A stretch of DNA of 64,000 nt, from NCBI RefSeq assembly GCF_000515335.1, contig NZ_KI911563.1, positions 3,000,936-3,064,935 of the forward strand, given 5' to 3'. The translations under genes and the position numbers were made by a program. Shown piece after piece: positions 1 through 9,719 of this stretch (positions within the stretch are counted from its first letter, which is position 1; every line of letters starts with the position of its first letter). The notes below the pieces were generated by a model. That model saw only the letters and a list, made by a program, of their open reading frames with translations. It made no database searches and was not told the DNA's origin. This DNA comes from Cohnella panacarvi Gsoil 349 (GTDB lineage: Bacteria > Bacillota > Bacilli > Paenibacillales > Paenibacillaceae).

Positions 1-1356
1 GTGCAGCTCGATAGATCCGCTATGGGCTTCGACGATTTCCTTGACGATGGCAAGACCGATCCCGAGGCCCTCTCCCTTCCTTCCGCCCTCCACCCGGTAG
101 AAGCGCTCGAATACGCGCGCTTGGTGTTCCGGAGGAATGCCCTTCCCCTTATCGCTTACGCTCAAGCGGACGGAAGTCCCGTCGGCTGTCAATTGAAATC
201 CGAGATAGCGTCCTTGTTTCCCGTATCGGATCGCATTGTCGAGAATGTTCCGCAAAGCCCTCTCTATCAGCGATGCGTCGATGAACAGATGAATATCCTC
301 GTCCGGCAGATCGACATCGAACGCGATCTGCTCTCCGTCAAGGATCATCATATATTCGGCCGCCAGTTTACGAACGATCTCCGATAAATTATCATTCGCC
401 TGGCGGATGGCAAAGCCGGCCGTGTCCTGACGGGAGATATCCAGCATTTGATCCAGCAGCTTGTCCATGTATCTGGAGCGTTGCAGAATGATCTTGGCCC
501 TCGCTTGAAGCTCCTGCTGATCCCGATAATTTCCGGTGCGAATCATCTCCGCGCAGCCGAGCATCGTGGTAAGCGGGGTACGCAAATCGTGCGACAAGTT
601 GGATAGCAAGAGTTTGCGGTTGTTCTCGAACTGCTGAATTTCGGCAAATTGGTTTCGGATGCGCTGTGTCATCGAGTTAAAGTGCTGCGTCAGTTGGCCT
701 AATTCGTCCTTGGATGAATCGGTCAATTGCACGTCGGGAGAATCGCTATGAATATTCAGTTGGTTCAGCGCTTGATTCAACCTGCGAATTCTTTTGTTAA
801 TGGAGAAGAACATCCATAAGGCCAGCAGGAACGGAATCAAAAAGGACAGGATGAGCGGAACCACCAAGGTCAGCAGCGATGTCATCGTGCGAATAAGGAA
901 ATAGATCTCGCCTTGCTTCATGGCGGAGGCCGGAACGATGAGGAGCAAGTAGTACGATTGTCCGCCCGCGGTTGTCGGGGTGATGATGGGGATGTCATTT
1001 TCCCTCAAATAGTTCCCCGGCATATCTTGCATAAGCATGGCTATATCGCGAAACGTAAAGCGGGGATGAATGCCGGCCGTATCGTAGAGGGTTTGTCCTT
1101 GATCGTCGATCCACAACCATCGAATGTCGGGATGCTGCTCGCGGGCGCGATCCAACGTTCTTTTCAGTACGTTCCATTCCAATTCGGGTTGCTGTTCAAG
1201 CGAAGCCGCGACAGATTGCGCGAGTGGATTTAATTGGAACAGCGCGTACCCTTTGTTCGCGACCTTCCCCATCCAAACGGAGGTAATGACGAACAGCGCC
1301 ATGCTTAACATGGCGCCAAGCACAAGCACGAGCCATAGCTTGGTACGTAATTTCAT
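1..1356 (-). CDS. Sensor histidine kinase, OmpR-partner type (3' end cut by window edge)
   Basis: This is a membrane sensor kinase that should phosphorylate the response regulator encoded just upstream. Reading the complement from ATG at 1356, the frame stays open to base 1. Visible in order are an N-terminal membrane segment, an extracytoplasmic loop of about 130 residues, a second membrane segment, a HAMP linker, the HisKA box with SHDLRTPL around the phospho-accepting His, an N box (LRNILDNAIRYG), a G1 box (DKGKGIP) and a G2 box (GLGIGLAIVKEIV). Only a few C-terminal residues are missing. The start codon overlaps the regulator's stop by 4 bp (ATGA), indicating translational coupling. The signal it senses cannot be read from the sequence. 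The kinase assignment is firm. Confidence 0.93.
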   Translation of the reverse strand, partial: MKLRTKLWLVLVLGAMLSMALFVITSVWMGKVANKGYALFQLNPLAQSVAASLEQQPELEWNVLKRTLDRAREQHPDIRWLWIDDQGQTLYDTAGIHPRFTFRDIAMLMQDMPGNYLRENDIPIITPTTAGGQSYYLLLIVPASAMKQGEIYFLIRTMTSLLTLVVPLILSFLIPFLLALWMFFSINKRIRRLNQALNQLNIHSDSPDVQLTDSSKDELGQLTQHFNSMTQRIRNQFAEIQQFENNRKLLLSNLSHDLRTPLTTMLGCAEMIRTGNYRDQQELQARAKIILQRSRYMDKLLDQMLDISRQDTAGFAIRQANDNLSEIVRKLAAEYMMILDGEQIAFDVDLPDEDIHLFIDASLIERALRNILDNAIRYGKQGRYLGFQLTADGTSVRLSVSDKGKGIPPEHQARVFERFYRVEGGRKGEGLGIGLAIVKEIVEAHSGSIELH

Positions 1357-2039
1357 AGTCCAACTCCCGTTAACCGATAGCCGACGCCGCGAACGGTTTG
1401 AATTTCCCACGACGACTGTGAACGCTCCAGCATTTTTCGCAGTCGACTCATATACACGCTCAGGTTATTATCGTCATACCGTTCGTGCTGCCATACTTGC
1501 TGATAGATTTCGAGCTTCGTCATGACACGATCGGGGTTCCGCATGAACAACTGCATCAGACCGCACTCGATCAAAGTTAAGGATACTTTCTCGTTCGCAA
1601 GGTGCAGGATCAGGTTGTCGGCATCCAGAACCAAGGCGTTCAACCGAATGACCGGTGATGAACGTTCTGATGCAGGATATCGTCTGCGCAGGACGGCTTG
1701 AATGCGGGCCATGAGCTCCATTGGACTGAAGGGCTTCGTCATGTAATCGTCGGCACCGAGTCCGAGCGTCGTGATCTTGTCTTGCTCCTGTCTTCTAGCG
1801 CTAACGACGATCGCTAGCGTGTCCAATTGATGACTGCGCAAGTAGCGCAGCACTTCGAGTCCGTCGCCCTCATCCATCATGAGATCCAGAACGATGACGT
1901 CTATGCGATCGGAGTTTAACCGTTCTATTGCCTGTCGTCCGGTCCCCGCCTCGAGCGCAATCATTCCCGCTTGCTCGATAGGAGTGCGGATGATTTCGCG
2001 AATTTGCGGGTCGTCGTCAACCACGAGAATTCGTTCCAT
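1353..2039 (-). CDS. OmpR/PhoB-family response regulator
   Basis: A two-domain DNA-binding response regulator of about 228 residues. The receiver domain (1-115) has the acidic pair D8/D9, the phospho-acceptor D52 in the IVLDLMM strand and the conserved Lys in TKPFSP. The C-terminal half (about 130-228) is a winged helix ending in TVRGVGYRL, typical of the OmpR/PhoB class. I chose ATG at 2039 (MERILVVDDD), which puts the first strand at the usual distance; an in-frame GTG at 2099 would add 20 residues with no family resemblance. It forms an operon with the kinase (4-bp overlap) and is divergent from the SLH gene at 2223, whose promoter region carries 11-bp-spaced direct repeats that could be its binding site. 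Confidence 0.93.
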   Translation of the reverse strand: MERILVVDDDPQIREIIRTPIEQAGMIALEAGTGRQAIERLNSDRIDVIVLDLMMDEGDGLEVLRYLRSHQLDTLAIVVSARRQEQDKITTLGLGADDYMTKPFSPMELMARIQAVLRRRYPASERSSPVIRLNALVLDADNLILHLANEKVSLTLIECGLMQLFMRNPDRVMTKLEIYQQVWQHERYDDNNLSVYMSRLRKMLERSQSSWEIQTVRGVGYRLTGVGL

Positions 2040-2131
2040 TCCAGTCGTCACCGCCGAATGTATGATCGTATTCCTATCATACCATGGGTTTCCATCCACT
2101 GTCGTGGCAGTTCCGACATCGTTTGCACTCT

Positions 2132-2176
2132 ATTAAGATTTCATTAAGACTCTTATCAGACAAATTCTGCTATAAT
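2132..2176 (+). promoter_or_regulatory. Putative response-regulator box and promoter of the SLH gene
   Basis: ATTAAGA occurs at 2132-2138 and again at 2143-2149, an 11-bp period (one helical turn) typical of direct repeats bound by OmpR/PhoB-type regulators. A perfect TATAAT lies at 2171-2176, but no good -35 hexamer sits at the right distance; the repeats occupy the upstream side instead, as in activator-dependent promoters. That the divergent regulator binds here is inference from position. Confidence 0.45.
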
Positions 2177-2222
2177 TTTCACCGTATGCAGACTTGAGGA
2201 TTACAGTGACGGGAGGAAATAG

Positions 2223-5200
2223 ATGATGATCCTAAAAAGGCGAGTATGGCGGATGATGCTGGCTGCTATGATCCTGTTCGGTTCCCTATTGCCGATTGGG
2301 GAATCGGGCCGGGCGTATGCCGATTTTGCGGATGAGCCATGCGGGAGGTCGGGGGAAGACCCTTGCGTCATTACGACAATAGCGCAATTGCTGGAGGTGG
2401 ATGATTCCGCCGACAATTTAACCAAAAATTATGAATTGGGCGCGGATCTTGATTTGGGAGGGATCGCGAATTGGAATTCGATGGCGTTCGATGAGCCCTT
2501 CAAAGGGACTTTGGATGGCAACGGACATACGATATCCCATTTGACCATACACACCGGAGGTGCTGGAACCAACAGACGCGGTTTGTTTGCGAGATCCGAG
2601 AATGCCATGTTTCGAAATATCGGTTTGCTTGATGTATCGATTGACGCCAATAACGGAGACTACATCGGCGGATTAGTCGGAGAAAGTGTACGTACGACGT
2701 TCGAAAATGTGTACGTGGCCGGCTCCATCTTGGGGGGATCGAATGTCGGCGGAATAGCCGGGTACTCAGGCGGTGGAGACTTCAGTTATTCCTACGCGGC
2801 TGTAAGTGCGGTAGGGATAGATTCAGGCTTCACATACGGGGGATTGGTCGGCAAAGTAGATGGGATCGTCAATACCACTTCTATCTACTACAATTCGGAG
2901 CTGACGGACCGTTCGGCGGTCGGGACGCCTCTGACCGAGGATGAGATGACGAATAGCAATAATTATGAAGGTGTAGGTTGGGATTTCTCCAACACGGGAA
3001 ACTGGAGAATCATCGAAGGCGTGACCTATCCGATGCATCGAGCAACCTATAATCGCCTCTTAATGGATACGCTGGAAGTGGCGGATGGCAGCGGCGCGAT
3101 CGCGATTCAACCGGGTTTTCAAGCCGATCAGTTTGCTTACAAGGCTATCGTGCCGAATGAGGTTACATCGGTCACGGTAGCTACATATGCCGAAGGCAGC
3201 GTGTCCGTCGATGATGGCGGCGGCGTGGAGTCCGTTCCGTTGGATGAAGGAGAGAATCCAATCTCGATTAAAGTGTCCAGCACCGGTGTGGCGCTACCCG
3301 GCCCGGACCCATTGCCGAACCCTATCGTCGTCGAATACACGCTTACGATCGCGCGGGAAGACGGCAGCGAGGATTATCCTCACAGCATCACGACAGCCGA
3401 GCAGCTGGGAGCCATTGGGTCGGGCAATTATGGCTTGGACGACTCCTATCAATTGATGAACGACATTGATGTAGCCGATTACTTGAGTGCGGTCGGGGCT
3501 GGTTATCACCTCGGCGCCGGATGGGATCCGATCGGGGATGAAGCGAACCCGTTTACGGGTGTGTTCGAGGGTAATAAGCACGTGATCTCCAATCTCTTCA
3601 TCAATCGAAGCGGGGAAGATCATGTCGGGCTGTTTGCGGCGTTGGCAGGAACAAGCGAGGTTAACCGTCTGGGACTGGTACATGCGGACGTTACAGGAAA
3701 CGGCAAGACAGGGGGATTGGCCGGAGAGATCAACGGAGGGACCGTTACAAAGTCATATGTAACCGGGAATGTAGCGAGTACAGGGGATGAAGTCGGCGGA
3801 TTGGCAGGAAGCCTCTCGTCGGGCAACGTGACGGAATCGTATGTCGCGGCAGCCGTGAGCGGGAACGATCAAGTCGGCGGATTGATCGGGTATGCCGATC
3901 ATGACGGCGTGACCGACTCCTTCTGGGATACGTCGATTAACGGTTTGACGGCATCGGGAGGAGGGAGCGGAGCGGTCGGGATAGTGATGGCGGACATGCA
4001 GGACAAGTCGACTTTTCAAGCAGCCGGCTGGGATTTCGCCGGGACTTGGGCGATGATCGACGGGACGACTTATCCGATGTTTACTGGTGCTTACGACTCC
4101 GTCAAGCTGAGCAGCGTGGGTGTAGGAACCTCGAGAGGGACGTTGAATTGGAGCCCTGGCACGTTCGAATCGGGGAAAGGCGCATACACGGTTCTTGCGA
4201 GCGAGTTCATAACGGCTGTCGATATCGTCGCTAGTCTCGCCGATGCGGGCACGAAAGTGGTCATCGAGGGAACCGAAGACGTATCCGTTACGGTTCCGGT
4301 AACGCCGGGCGATAATGCGATCGGGATCGTAACGACAGATGTTAACGGTTTCGCGCAAGGCGCGTACGCATTCACGATCCGGGTTCCGGCACCTGGGCAA
4401 ACCGGTCTCGAACTTCCGATCGATAGGGTTTACGGGACGGGTGACACGCTTGCCTTCATCGTAACCTATGAAAGCGATGTGGACGTAACCGGTACGCCGA
4501 GAATCCCGATTGCGATTGATAACGGGACCGGTACCGAAACGGTGTATGCCGTATTTACGGGAAAGCCCATCGGAGAGCCGAACAAGCTCATTTTCGAATA
4601 TGTAGTGGAAGCGGGGCTCCTTGACATGGACGGCATCGAGGTAGGAGCCGCCATCGATTTAACCGGGTCCGCGGGGATTACTGCATCGGGCGTAGCCGTA
4701 CCGCTCGGGTTGCCGTCGGCCGACGGCGAGGGCATCACGATCGACGCCAAGGCTCCGACAATCGCGGTTACCCAAGATCCCGCAGACGGTACGTTAACCC
4801 AGGGCAAGGTCAAGCTCACGATTGCGGCCGACGGAACAGGAAGCGATATCGCGGAAGTCAAATGGGCGGCCGGACTGCAAACCGAGAGTTACTTCGGTAG
4901 TGGCGGCACCGTGCTCGTCGATGATTTCTTCGAGGTCGAGACGAACGGGACATATACCGTGTACGCAAGAGATGATGTCGGCAACGAAACGGTAGAGGAG
5001 ATCGAAATCAGGAATATAGAGACAACGCCTCCGCGGCCTGTAACCGGATCCGGGTCCGGGCCCGTCTCTGAACCGTCTCCTCAACCGCCCGCCGTCACCT
5101 TAGCTCCGGACGGGAGCGTTGTCATTACGATCGATCCGTCGCATTTGACGAAGGAGAAGCGGGAAGACGGGACGGTGCTCGAGAAGGCCTCGTTGACCGA

Positions 5201-6374
5201 TGAGGTGCTTCAACGAGCGTTGGAATTGCTCGAGACGGCAAGCAGGTCGTTGGTGATCATCGATGTCGAAGATTCGGCAGAGGCGGTACAAGTGCAGCTC
5301 CCGGCATCATCCTTGGGGGCGGTGAAGGAGTCGTACCCCAATGCCGTATTCGAAGTCAGATTGAACGGAGCCAGTTTCCAACTGCAAACGAATGTACTTG
5401 ATCTGAAGGAATTGGCGGAACGGCTTGGCGTCGGTTCGGATCTGATACAGGTGCATGTCTTGATGGAGCAAATCACGGGCGCGGAGAAGGAACGACTGGA
5501 GCAGGCTGCCGGTAAACAAGGGCTCAAGCTGGTCAGTCAGGCGGTCGACTATACGCTGGCCGTATCTGCAGGCGAACGAACGATTGAAATCAAGGATTTC
5601 GGCAGAACGTACTTGGTCCGGACGATTGTACTGGGCGAGATCGCGCCGGGAGTCCGCTTGACTGCCGTAGAGTATGACCCTGTCGCTCAGAAGTTCCGCT
5701 TCGTTCCGTCGGTGCTGACCGCAGGGAGCGCGGGTCGGCAAGAGATGACGATGAAAGTGCCGCATAACAGCATCTATGCCGTTGCGGAAGCGGAACATCG
5801 GTCTTTCGCCGATCTAAAGGGACATTGGGCGCAGCGAGATGTGGAGCAACTGGCATCCAAGCTGATTGTACAAGGGGTATCCGATAGCTTGTTCGCGCCG
5901 GACGCTCGGATTATAAGAGCTGAATTTACCGCTTTGCTCGTCCGCGCTCTGGGGATCGGGGTGGAAGACGGGGCTCGGAAGCTCACATTCCAGGACGTTG
6001 ACCAGGATGACTGGTATGCATCGGCAATCGAGGCAGGGGTAAGCGCAGGTGTGGTTAACGGGGTATCGGATAGCCGTTTTGCGCCGAACACCCCGATCAC
6101 TCGGGAACAGATGGCCGTTATGGTGGCGGGCTCATTGTCGATTGCGGGACGATCGGGAGCGGATGCCAGTCGGGTAGATAGCTTGTTGAGTAAGTTCTCC
6201 GATCGCTCAGACATCTCTTCATGGGCGACAATGGCGGTTGCGCAAGCTGTCGAGGCAGGCATTATCGATGGATTAACGAGCCATACGATGGCGCCGTCGG
6301 AGTATGCGACGAGAGCGCAAGCGGCCGTCATGCTGACAAAGTTGCTGCAATATATCGAGTTTATGGATCAATAA
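2223..6374 (+). CDS. S-layer-homology surface protein with GLUG-type repeats
   Basis: A 1383-residue exported, cell-wall-anchored protein. A signal peptide (Lys/Arg start, hydrophobic core at about 11-25, cleavage near AYA-D at 34) leads the protein out. Residues about 120-190 and 470-570 hold GG(L/I)xG repeats of the GLUG type found in adhesin-like beta-helices. Around 660-720 there is a cadherin-like beta-sandwich segment, then Ig-like repeats, and a Pro-rich linker near 940-955. The last ~190 residues form three SLH domains (starts near FADLKGHWAQRDVEQL and FQDVDQDDWYASAIEAG) that bind pyruvylated wall polymer. ATG at 2223 follows GGGAGGAAATAG. Alone in its transcription unit, it ends at a hairpin terminator. 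The binding partner is unknown; adhesion or wall structure is inference. Confidence 0.9.
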   Translation: MMILKRRVWRMMLAAMILFGSLLPIGESGRAYADFADEPCGRSGEDPCVITTIAQLLEVDDSADNLTKNYELGADLDLGGIANWNSMAFDEPFKGTLDGNGHTISHLTIHTGGAGTNRRGLFARSENAMFRNIGLLDVSIDANNGDYIGGLVGESVRTTFENVYVAGSILGGSNVGGIAGYSGGGDFSYSYAAVSAVGIDSGFTYGGLVGKVDGIVNTTSIYYNSELTDRSAVGTPLTEDEMTNSNNYEGVGWDFSNTGNWRIIEGVTYPMHRATYNRLLMDTLEVADGSGAIAIQPGFQADQFAYKAIVPNEVTSVTVATYAEGSVSVDDGGGVESVPLDEGENPISIKVSSTGVALPGPDPLPNPIVVEYTLTIAREDGSEDYPHSITTAEQLGAIGSGNYGLDDSYQLMNDIDVADYLSAVGAGYHLGAGWDPIGDEANPFTGVFEGNKHVISNLFINRSGEDHVGLFAALAGTSEVNRLGLVHADVTGNGKTGGLAGEINGGTVTKSYVTGNVASTGDEVGGLAGSLSSGNVTESYVAAAVSGNDQVGGLIGYADHDGVTDSFWDTSINGLTASGGGSGAVGIVMADMQDKSTFQAAGWDFAGTWAMIDGTTYPMFTGAYDSVKLSSVGVGTSRGTLNWSPGTFESGKGAYTVLASEFITAVDIVASLADAGTKVVIEGTEDVSVTVPVTPGDNAIGIVTTDVNGFAQGAYAFTIRVPAPGQTGLELPIDRVYGTGDTLAFIVTYESDVDVTGTPRIPIAIDNGTGTETVYAVFTGKPIGEPNKLIFEYVVEAGLLDMDGIEVGAAIDLTGSAGITASGVAVPLGLPSADGEGITIDAKAPTIAVTQDPADGTLTQGKVKLTIAADGTGSDIAEVKWAAGLQTESYFGSGGTVLVDDFFEVETNGTYTVYARDDVGNETVEEIEIRNIETTPPRPVTGSGSGPVSEPSPQPPAVTLAPDGSVVITIDPSHLTKEKREDGTVLEKASLTDEVLQRALELLETASRSLVIIDVEDSAEAVQVQLPASSLGAVKESYPNAVFEVRLNGASFQLQTNVLDLKELAERLGVGSDLIQVHVLMEQITGAEKERLEQAAGKQGLKLVSQAVDYTLAVSAGERTIEIKDFGRTYLVRTIVLGEIAPGVRLTAVEYDPVAQKFRFVPSVLTAGSAGRQEMTMKVPHNSIYAVAEAEHRSFADLKGHWAQRDVEQLASKLIVQGVSDSLFAPDARIIRAEFTALLVRALGIGVEDGARKLTFQDVDQDDWYASAIEAGVSAGVVNGVSDSRFAPNTPITREQMAVMVAGSLSIAGRSGADASRVDSLLSKFSDRSDISSWATMAVAQAVEAGIIDGLTSHTMAPSEYATRAQAAVMLTKLLQYIEFMDQ

Positions 6375-6397
6375 GGCTAATACCTCCGATTGAACGA

Positions 6398-6432
6398 GTA
6401 CCCTCTATGTATCTACATAGGGGGTATTTATA
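6398..6432 (+). terminator. Hairpin terminator after the SLH gene
   Basis: TACCCTCTATGTA at 6399-6411 pairs with TACATAGGGGGTA at 6414-6426 with one mismatch and a tiny loop, followed by TTTATA. It lies between convergent genes and may act on both strands. Confidence 0.75.
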
Positions 6433-6436
6433 TGCC

Positions 6437-7621
6437 TCAGGTCTCAAGTAAACCTTGCAAGTAATCGCTCAATGTTATCGGATAAGGTTTCTTGTTCCCA
6501 TAGGTGACGAGGTTAAGCATGGATAGCTCTTTTACAATTGCGCTTAAAGTTCTATGCGGCAGCTTGGCGTATTCTTGCAGCTCCGGTTTTGTTATTTTTC
6601 TATTCGGAATGCCCATAATAAAGTTAGAGCCAATGATTCGGAGAACCAAAGCGGCTTTAAGACGAGGTAAATTCATCGTCGACAATACGGTATCGAGTTT
6701 CTTTAATTTGTATTGACTAAGTACGAGTTCGTTGATGATATTCTTCTGTGCATTCTCAATAAACTGCAAGAAATGCATGCAGAAAAAAGTAAGTTCGCCT
6801 TTATTATGCGGGTGATTAGAGAGACCAAAAGAATCGTAGTACTTATCTCGATGTCTCTCGATAGACTGGGAAAGCGAGAGCGCCGTAAACAAATCAAGCT
6901 CGCGGCTTAGCAGCAAACTGCTTATATACCTGGATGTCCTCCCATTGCCATCGTAGAACGGGTGTATATACCCGAACATATAGTGCGCGACGGCGATTTT
7001 ATTTAGTTTCGCCGAGTCGAAATGGTTAAGGAAGCGCAACAGAGTTGCTAAGTATGCATGAATATTCGATTCCGGCTCAAGGCCTTTGTGCAAAATTTCT
7101 CCCCGATTGGATCTGATATACACGGAATGCGAACGAAACAGCCCGCCATCTACGAAAGTAGTCGGATCGGATTCGTTATAGATCAATTCATTATAGATAA
7201 ATCTAATATCCTCAGGCGTGTTCAGGCGTAATAGATGGGGGTTATGGAGGAAATCGTACATTTTAACATAATCGCGCGCTTTACCTGTCTCCTGGTATAT
7301 TTCATTCAAGTCGATAGGGATGCCTTCTATTCGATTCGTGCTTATGATCTCGTTAGCAATGAAATATTTGATGCTCTCTTTAATCGCATACTCCGGCAAG
7401 GAATGCGTAAGGGCGCATATGGTTTTGGAATTCTGATAGAGGGCGTCATTCAATGCATCGAGGGATGCATGGTTGACATAGAACGCTTCATAAGACTCAT
7501 CATGATTATGGGCTTGTATTCTGAACGGCAAGTGCACGGAAGCGTAATCGTTATATCTCTTCTGATACTCAAGCTCGTAACGAGTTGAATGATCGCTCAG
7601 ATATATTAGTGGTTTATACAT
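6437..7621 (-). CDS. Fic family protein
   Basis: A Fic-domain enzyme of about 394 residues; this family transfers AMP (or other phosphate-containing groups) to hydroxyl side chains of target proteins. The active-site loop HPFYDGNGRTSR is intact (catalytic His about 220). Upstream near residue 95-101, TNRIEGI matches the N-terminal inhibitory helix (S/T)xxxE(G/N) of class II Fic proteins, so the enzyme is probably self-inhibited. The C-terminal third looks like a winged-helix DNA-binding or dimerisation region. I chose ATG at 7621 because the N-terminus then aligns with the divergent paralogue; longer frames (ATG 7690, TTG 7756) have no clear ribosome site. It is soluble, with no signal peptide. 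Target unknown. Confidence 0.88.
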   Translation of the reverse strand: MYKPLIYLSDHSTRYELEYQKRYNDYASVHLPFRIQAHNHDESYEAFYVNHASLDALNDALYQNSKTICALTHSLPEYAIKESIKYFIANEIISTNRIEGIPIDLNEIYQETGKARDYVKMYDFLHNPHLLRLNTPEDIRFIYNELIYNESDPTTFVDGGLFRSHSVYIRSNRGEILHKGLEPESNIHAYLATLLRFLNHFDSAKLNKIAVAHYMFGYIHPFYDGNGRTSRYISSLLLSRELDLFTALSLSQSIERHRDKYYDSFGLSNHPHNKGELTFFCMHFLQFIENAQKNIINELVLSQYKLKKLDTVLSTMNLPRLKAALVLRIIGSNFIMGIPNRKITKPELQEYAKLPHRTLSAIVKELSMLNLVTYGNKKPYPITLSDYLQGLLET

Positions 7622-7782
7622 AGGAACACCCGCTCTATATGATGAACTTCCGTATTTTCCAGCCTCTCCATCTCTGTTCAAAGTATTCATTGTAAAAATA
7701 GGAGAATTTCTAAGTTGAATAGTGTAATACGAAATGGTAAATTTAAAATATCCCAATTTTTTAAAATAAGAAGGTGGATTTT

Positions 7783-9021
7783 GTGGAATACGAGAAACTA
7801 TCGCGGCTTTTTTATAAATTAGACAGCAAGGCGTACAACGAGGAACTTGAGAAGAGGAAGCAAAGCTATGGCAGTTATCAAACTCCGTTCACGATCCGTG
7901 CCTTTCGAAAAGGAAAGTTGGATAGCGATTCATTTGATGCTTTCTATGTGACTATCCCTAAACTGATGAACTTGAATAACGAAGTGTTAAAGAACAGCTC
8001 GATCATAACCGGGCTGATTAGCAAATTGCCGGATTTTGTTATCGAACCTTACTTTCAGAAATTAATCATTAATGAAGCGCAAAGCAACAACGAGATTGAG
8101 GGTGTTCGCAGTACTAAGAAAGAGCTGTCGGAAGTTCTGAGCAGACTCGATGAGCCCAAGTCGAAGAGATTTAAAGGCATGATGAAAACCTATCTTCACA
8201 TTGAAAGCATAAAGCCCTTTCAAACCGCCGAGGATTTTAGAAAGCTCTATGACGATTTGGTAGCCGACGAAATCGACAAGAAAAATGCTCCTGACGGAAC
8301 TCTGTTCAGAACCGGTTATGTAGAAGTCAATGACGGTGCGAACGTTACTCATATAGGCCTAAGCTCCGAAGATAAAATAACTCGGGCACTTGAAAAGCTC
8401 ATCGATTATCTAAGCAGTAATGCACATCCTGAACTGTATAGATATATGGTGGCGCACTATTATTATGAATACGTTCATCCATTCTACGACGGGAACGGTC
8501 GGACAGGCCGTCTATTCGTCTGTAGCTACTTATCCAGATATCTGGAAAGGTATTCGGGCATAACCTTCTCTTACGCGATCAATAAGAACAAACAGAAATA
8601 TTACAAAGCCCTTGAGGAAATTCCCAATCCTATGAACAAGGGAGAAATGACCTTCTATTTGATCGATATGCTGGAGCTTCTCGTTGACGGCCAGAAGGAT
8701 ATCATAGACGATTTAGAATTAAATTTAATTAAGATGAAGAAAATAAACGAGTTCTTCAAAGGCCCGCAATGGGTTAGCAGAAGATTAGAGAGCCAGTTTC
8801 TAAAAGCAATCACGCTGATAACCGTATTTAAAATTCCGAACGCCACCATTACGCTTGAAAGTATGATGCAAATCACGAGATATTCCAGATACAAGACGGA
8901 CAAGATGATGAATCGTTTTATAGAAGATAATTATGTAGAGTTGGTAAGCAATCGGCCCAAAAGGTATAGGTTGCGCGACGAGTTTTTGAATCAGACCCTG
9001 GATTTGGACAAGGGAACCTAA
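7783..9021 (+). CDS. Fic family protein (paralogue of the divergent gene)
   Basis: A second Fic-domain protein, about 412 residues, with canonical HPFYDGNGRTGR (His about 232). Its inhibitory helix region reads SNNEIEGV, one residue out of register with (S/T)xxxE(G/N), so its auto-inhibition may differ from that of its neighbour. The two proteins share the segment leading to (D/E)AFYV near residue 50 and the same overall length, indicating an old duplication. GTG at 7783 is preferred because AAGGTGG at 7771-7777 sits 5 nt before it; GTG at 7774 has that motif overlapping it. The gene is divergent from the first Fic gene with a 161-bp AT-rich gap, and base composition is AT-richer than the surroundings. 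It ends at a strong terminator. Confidence 0.88.
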   Translation: MEYEKLSRLFYKLDSKAYNEELEKRKQSYGSYQTPFTIRAFRKGKLDSDSFDAFYVTIPKLMNLNNEVLKNSSIITGLISKLPDFVIEPYFQKLIINEAQSNNEIEGVRSTKKELSEVLSRLDEPKSKRFKGMMKTYLHIESIKPFQTAEDFRKLYDDLVADEIDKKNAPDGTLFRTGYVEVNDGANVTHIGLSSEDKITRALEKLIDYLSSNAHPELYRYMVAHYYYEYVHPFYDGNGRTGRLFVCSYLSRYLERYSGITFSYAINKNKQKYYKALEEIPNPMNKGEMTFYLIDMLELLVDGQKDIIDDLELNLIKMKKINEFFKGPQWVSRRLESQFLKAITLITVFKIPNATITLESMMQITRYSRYKTDKMMNRFIEDNYVELVSNRPKRYRLRDEFLNQTLDLDKGT

Positions 9022-9057
9022 TCGTAGACGAGCTAACTACGCCCGTTAAACAATAAG

Positions 9058-9088
9058 ATCCTGTCTCTCTATGAGACGGGATTTTTTT
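9058..9088 (+). terminator. Rho-independent terminator after the second Fic gene
   Basis: ATCCTGTCTC (9058-9067) pairs with GAGACGGGAT (9073-9082) around a TCTAT loop with one G-T pair, followed by a run of T. Confidence 0.85.
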
Positions 9089-9221
9089 ACTGCCTGTAAG
9101 CTGCATCCCTTTGCGCGCTTCGGTTCGTCTAGAGCTACGAAGGGTATAACCCGTAAAATTTGAGCTTCGGTGAAAAATAATAGAGCTCCCGGTTGTATTG
9201 AAGATGAAAGGAGGTGCTGAG

Positions 9222-9719
9222 GTGTACGATTCATTAGAGCTCAATGAGTCTGTGCGACGGGCCTTGGAACTTTATTCGCATAGTTTGATCAAGATTGCCT
9301 TCGCGTACTTGAAGAACACGGCGGACGCGGAAGAAGTGGCCCAGGAGGTATTCCTCGTCTATTGGCAGAAGCGCCCCGTATTCGATAACGGCGAACATGA
9401 GAAAGCTTGGCTAATCCGAACGACGATCAATAAAAGCAAAAATATGTTGAAGGCCGGGTGGTTTCGCAGCCGCAACCCGGTTCCCGAAGACCTGGGCTAC
9501 CTCCCCAAGGAAGAGAGCGACGTTCTGCAGGCCGTGCTCGCCTTGGACAAGAAATATCGGATTCCGATCCATCTGCACTATTACGAAGGCTATTCCATCC
9601 AGGAGATCGCGACGATCCTTGAGGCCAAACCCGCCACGGTGGGAACCTGGTTGGCGAGAGGGCGTACGCTCCTCAAGAAGAAGATTGGAGGCATGGAGGA
9701 TGAAGAAATCTGTTTATAA
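9222..9719 (+). CDS. ECF-type RNA polymerase sigma factor
   Basis: A 165-residue group IV sigma factor. Region 2 (about 10-75) contains the DAEEVAQEVFLVYW helix that contacts core polymerase and the -10 element; region 4 (about 105-160) has the helix-turn-helix EGYSIQEIATILEAKPATVGTWLARGR. GTG at 9222 is chosen because AAAGGAGGTG at 9207-9216 lies 5 nt before it; the longer in-frame TTG (9198) and ATG (9204) would place the ribosome site inside the gene. The next gene, a single-pass membrane protein, overlaps its end by 20 bp and is probably its regulator. The inducing condition is not visible. Confidence 0.92.
   Translation: MYDSLELNESVRRALELYSHSLIKIAFAYLKNTADAEEVAQEVFLVYWQKRPVFDNGEHEKAWLIRTTINKSKNMLKAGWFRSRNPVPEDLGYLPKEESDVLQAVLALDKKYRIPIHLHYYEGYSIQEIATILEAKPATVGTWLARGRTLLKKKIGGMEDEEICL

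Noticed and set aside
1-387. Plus-strand open frame at the window start
   Set aside because: Shadow of the sensor-kinase gene, whose complement shows all kinase motifs.
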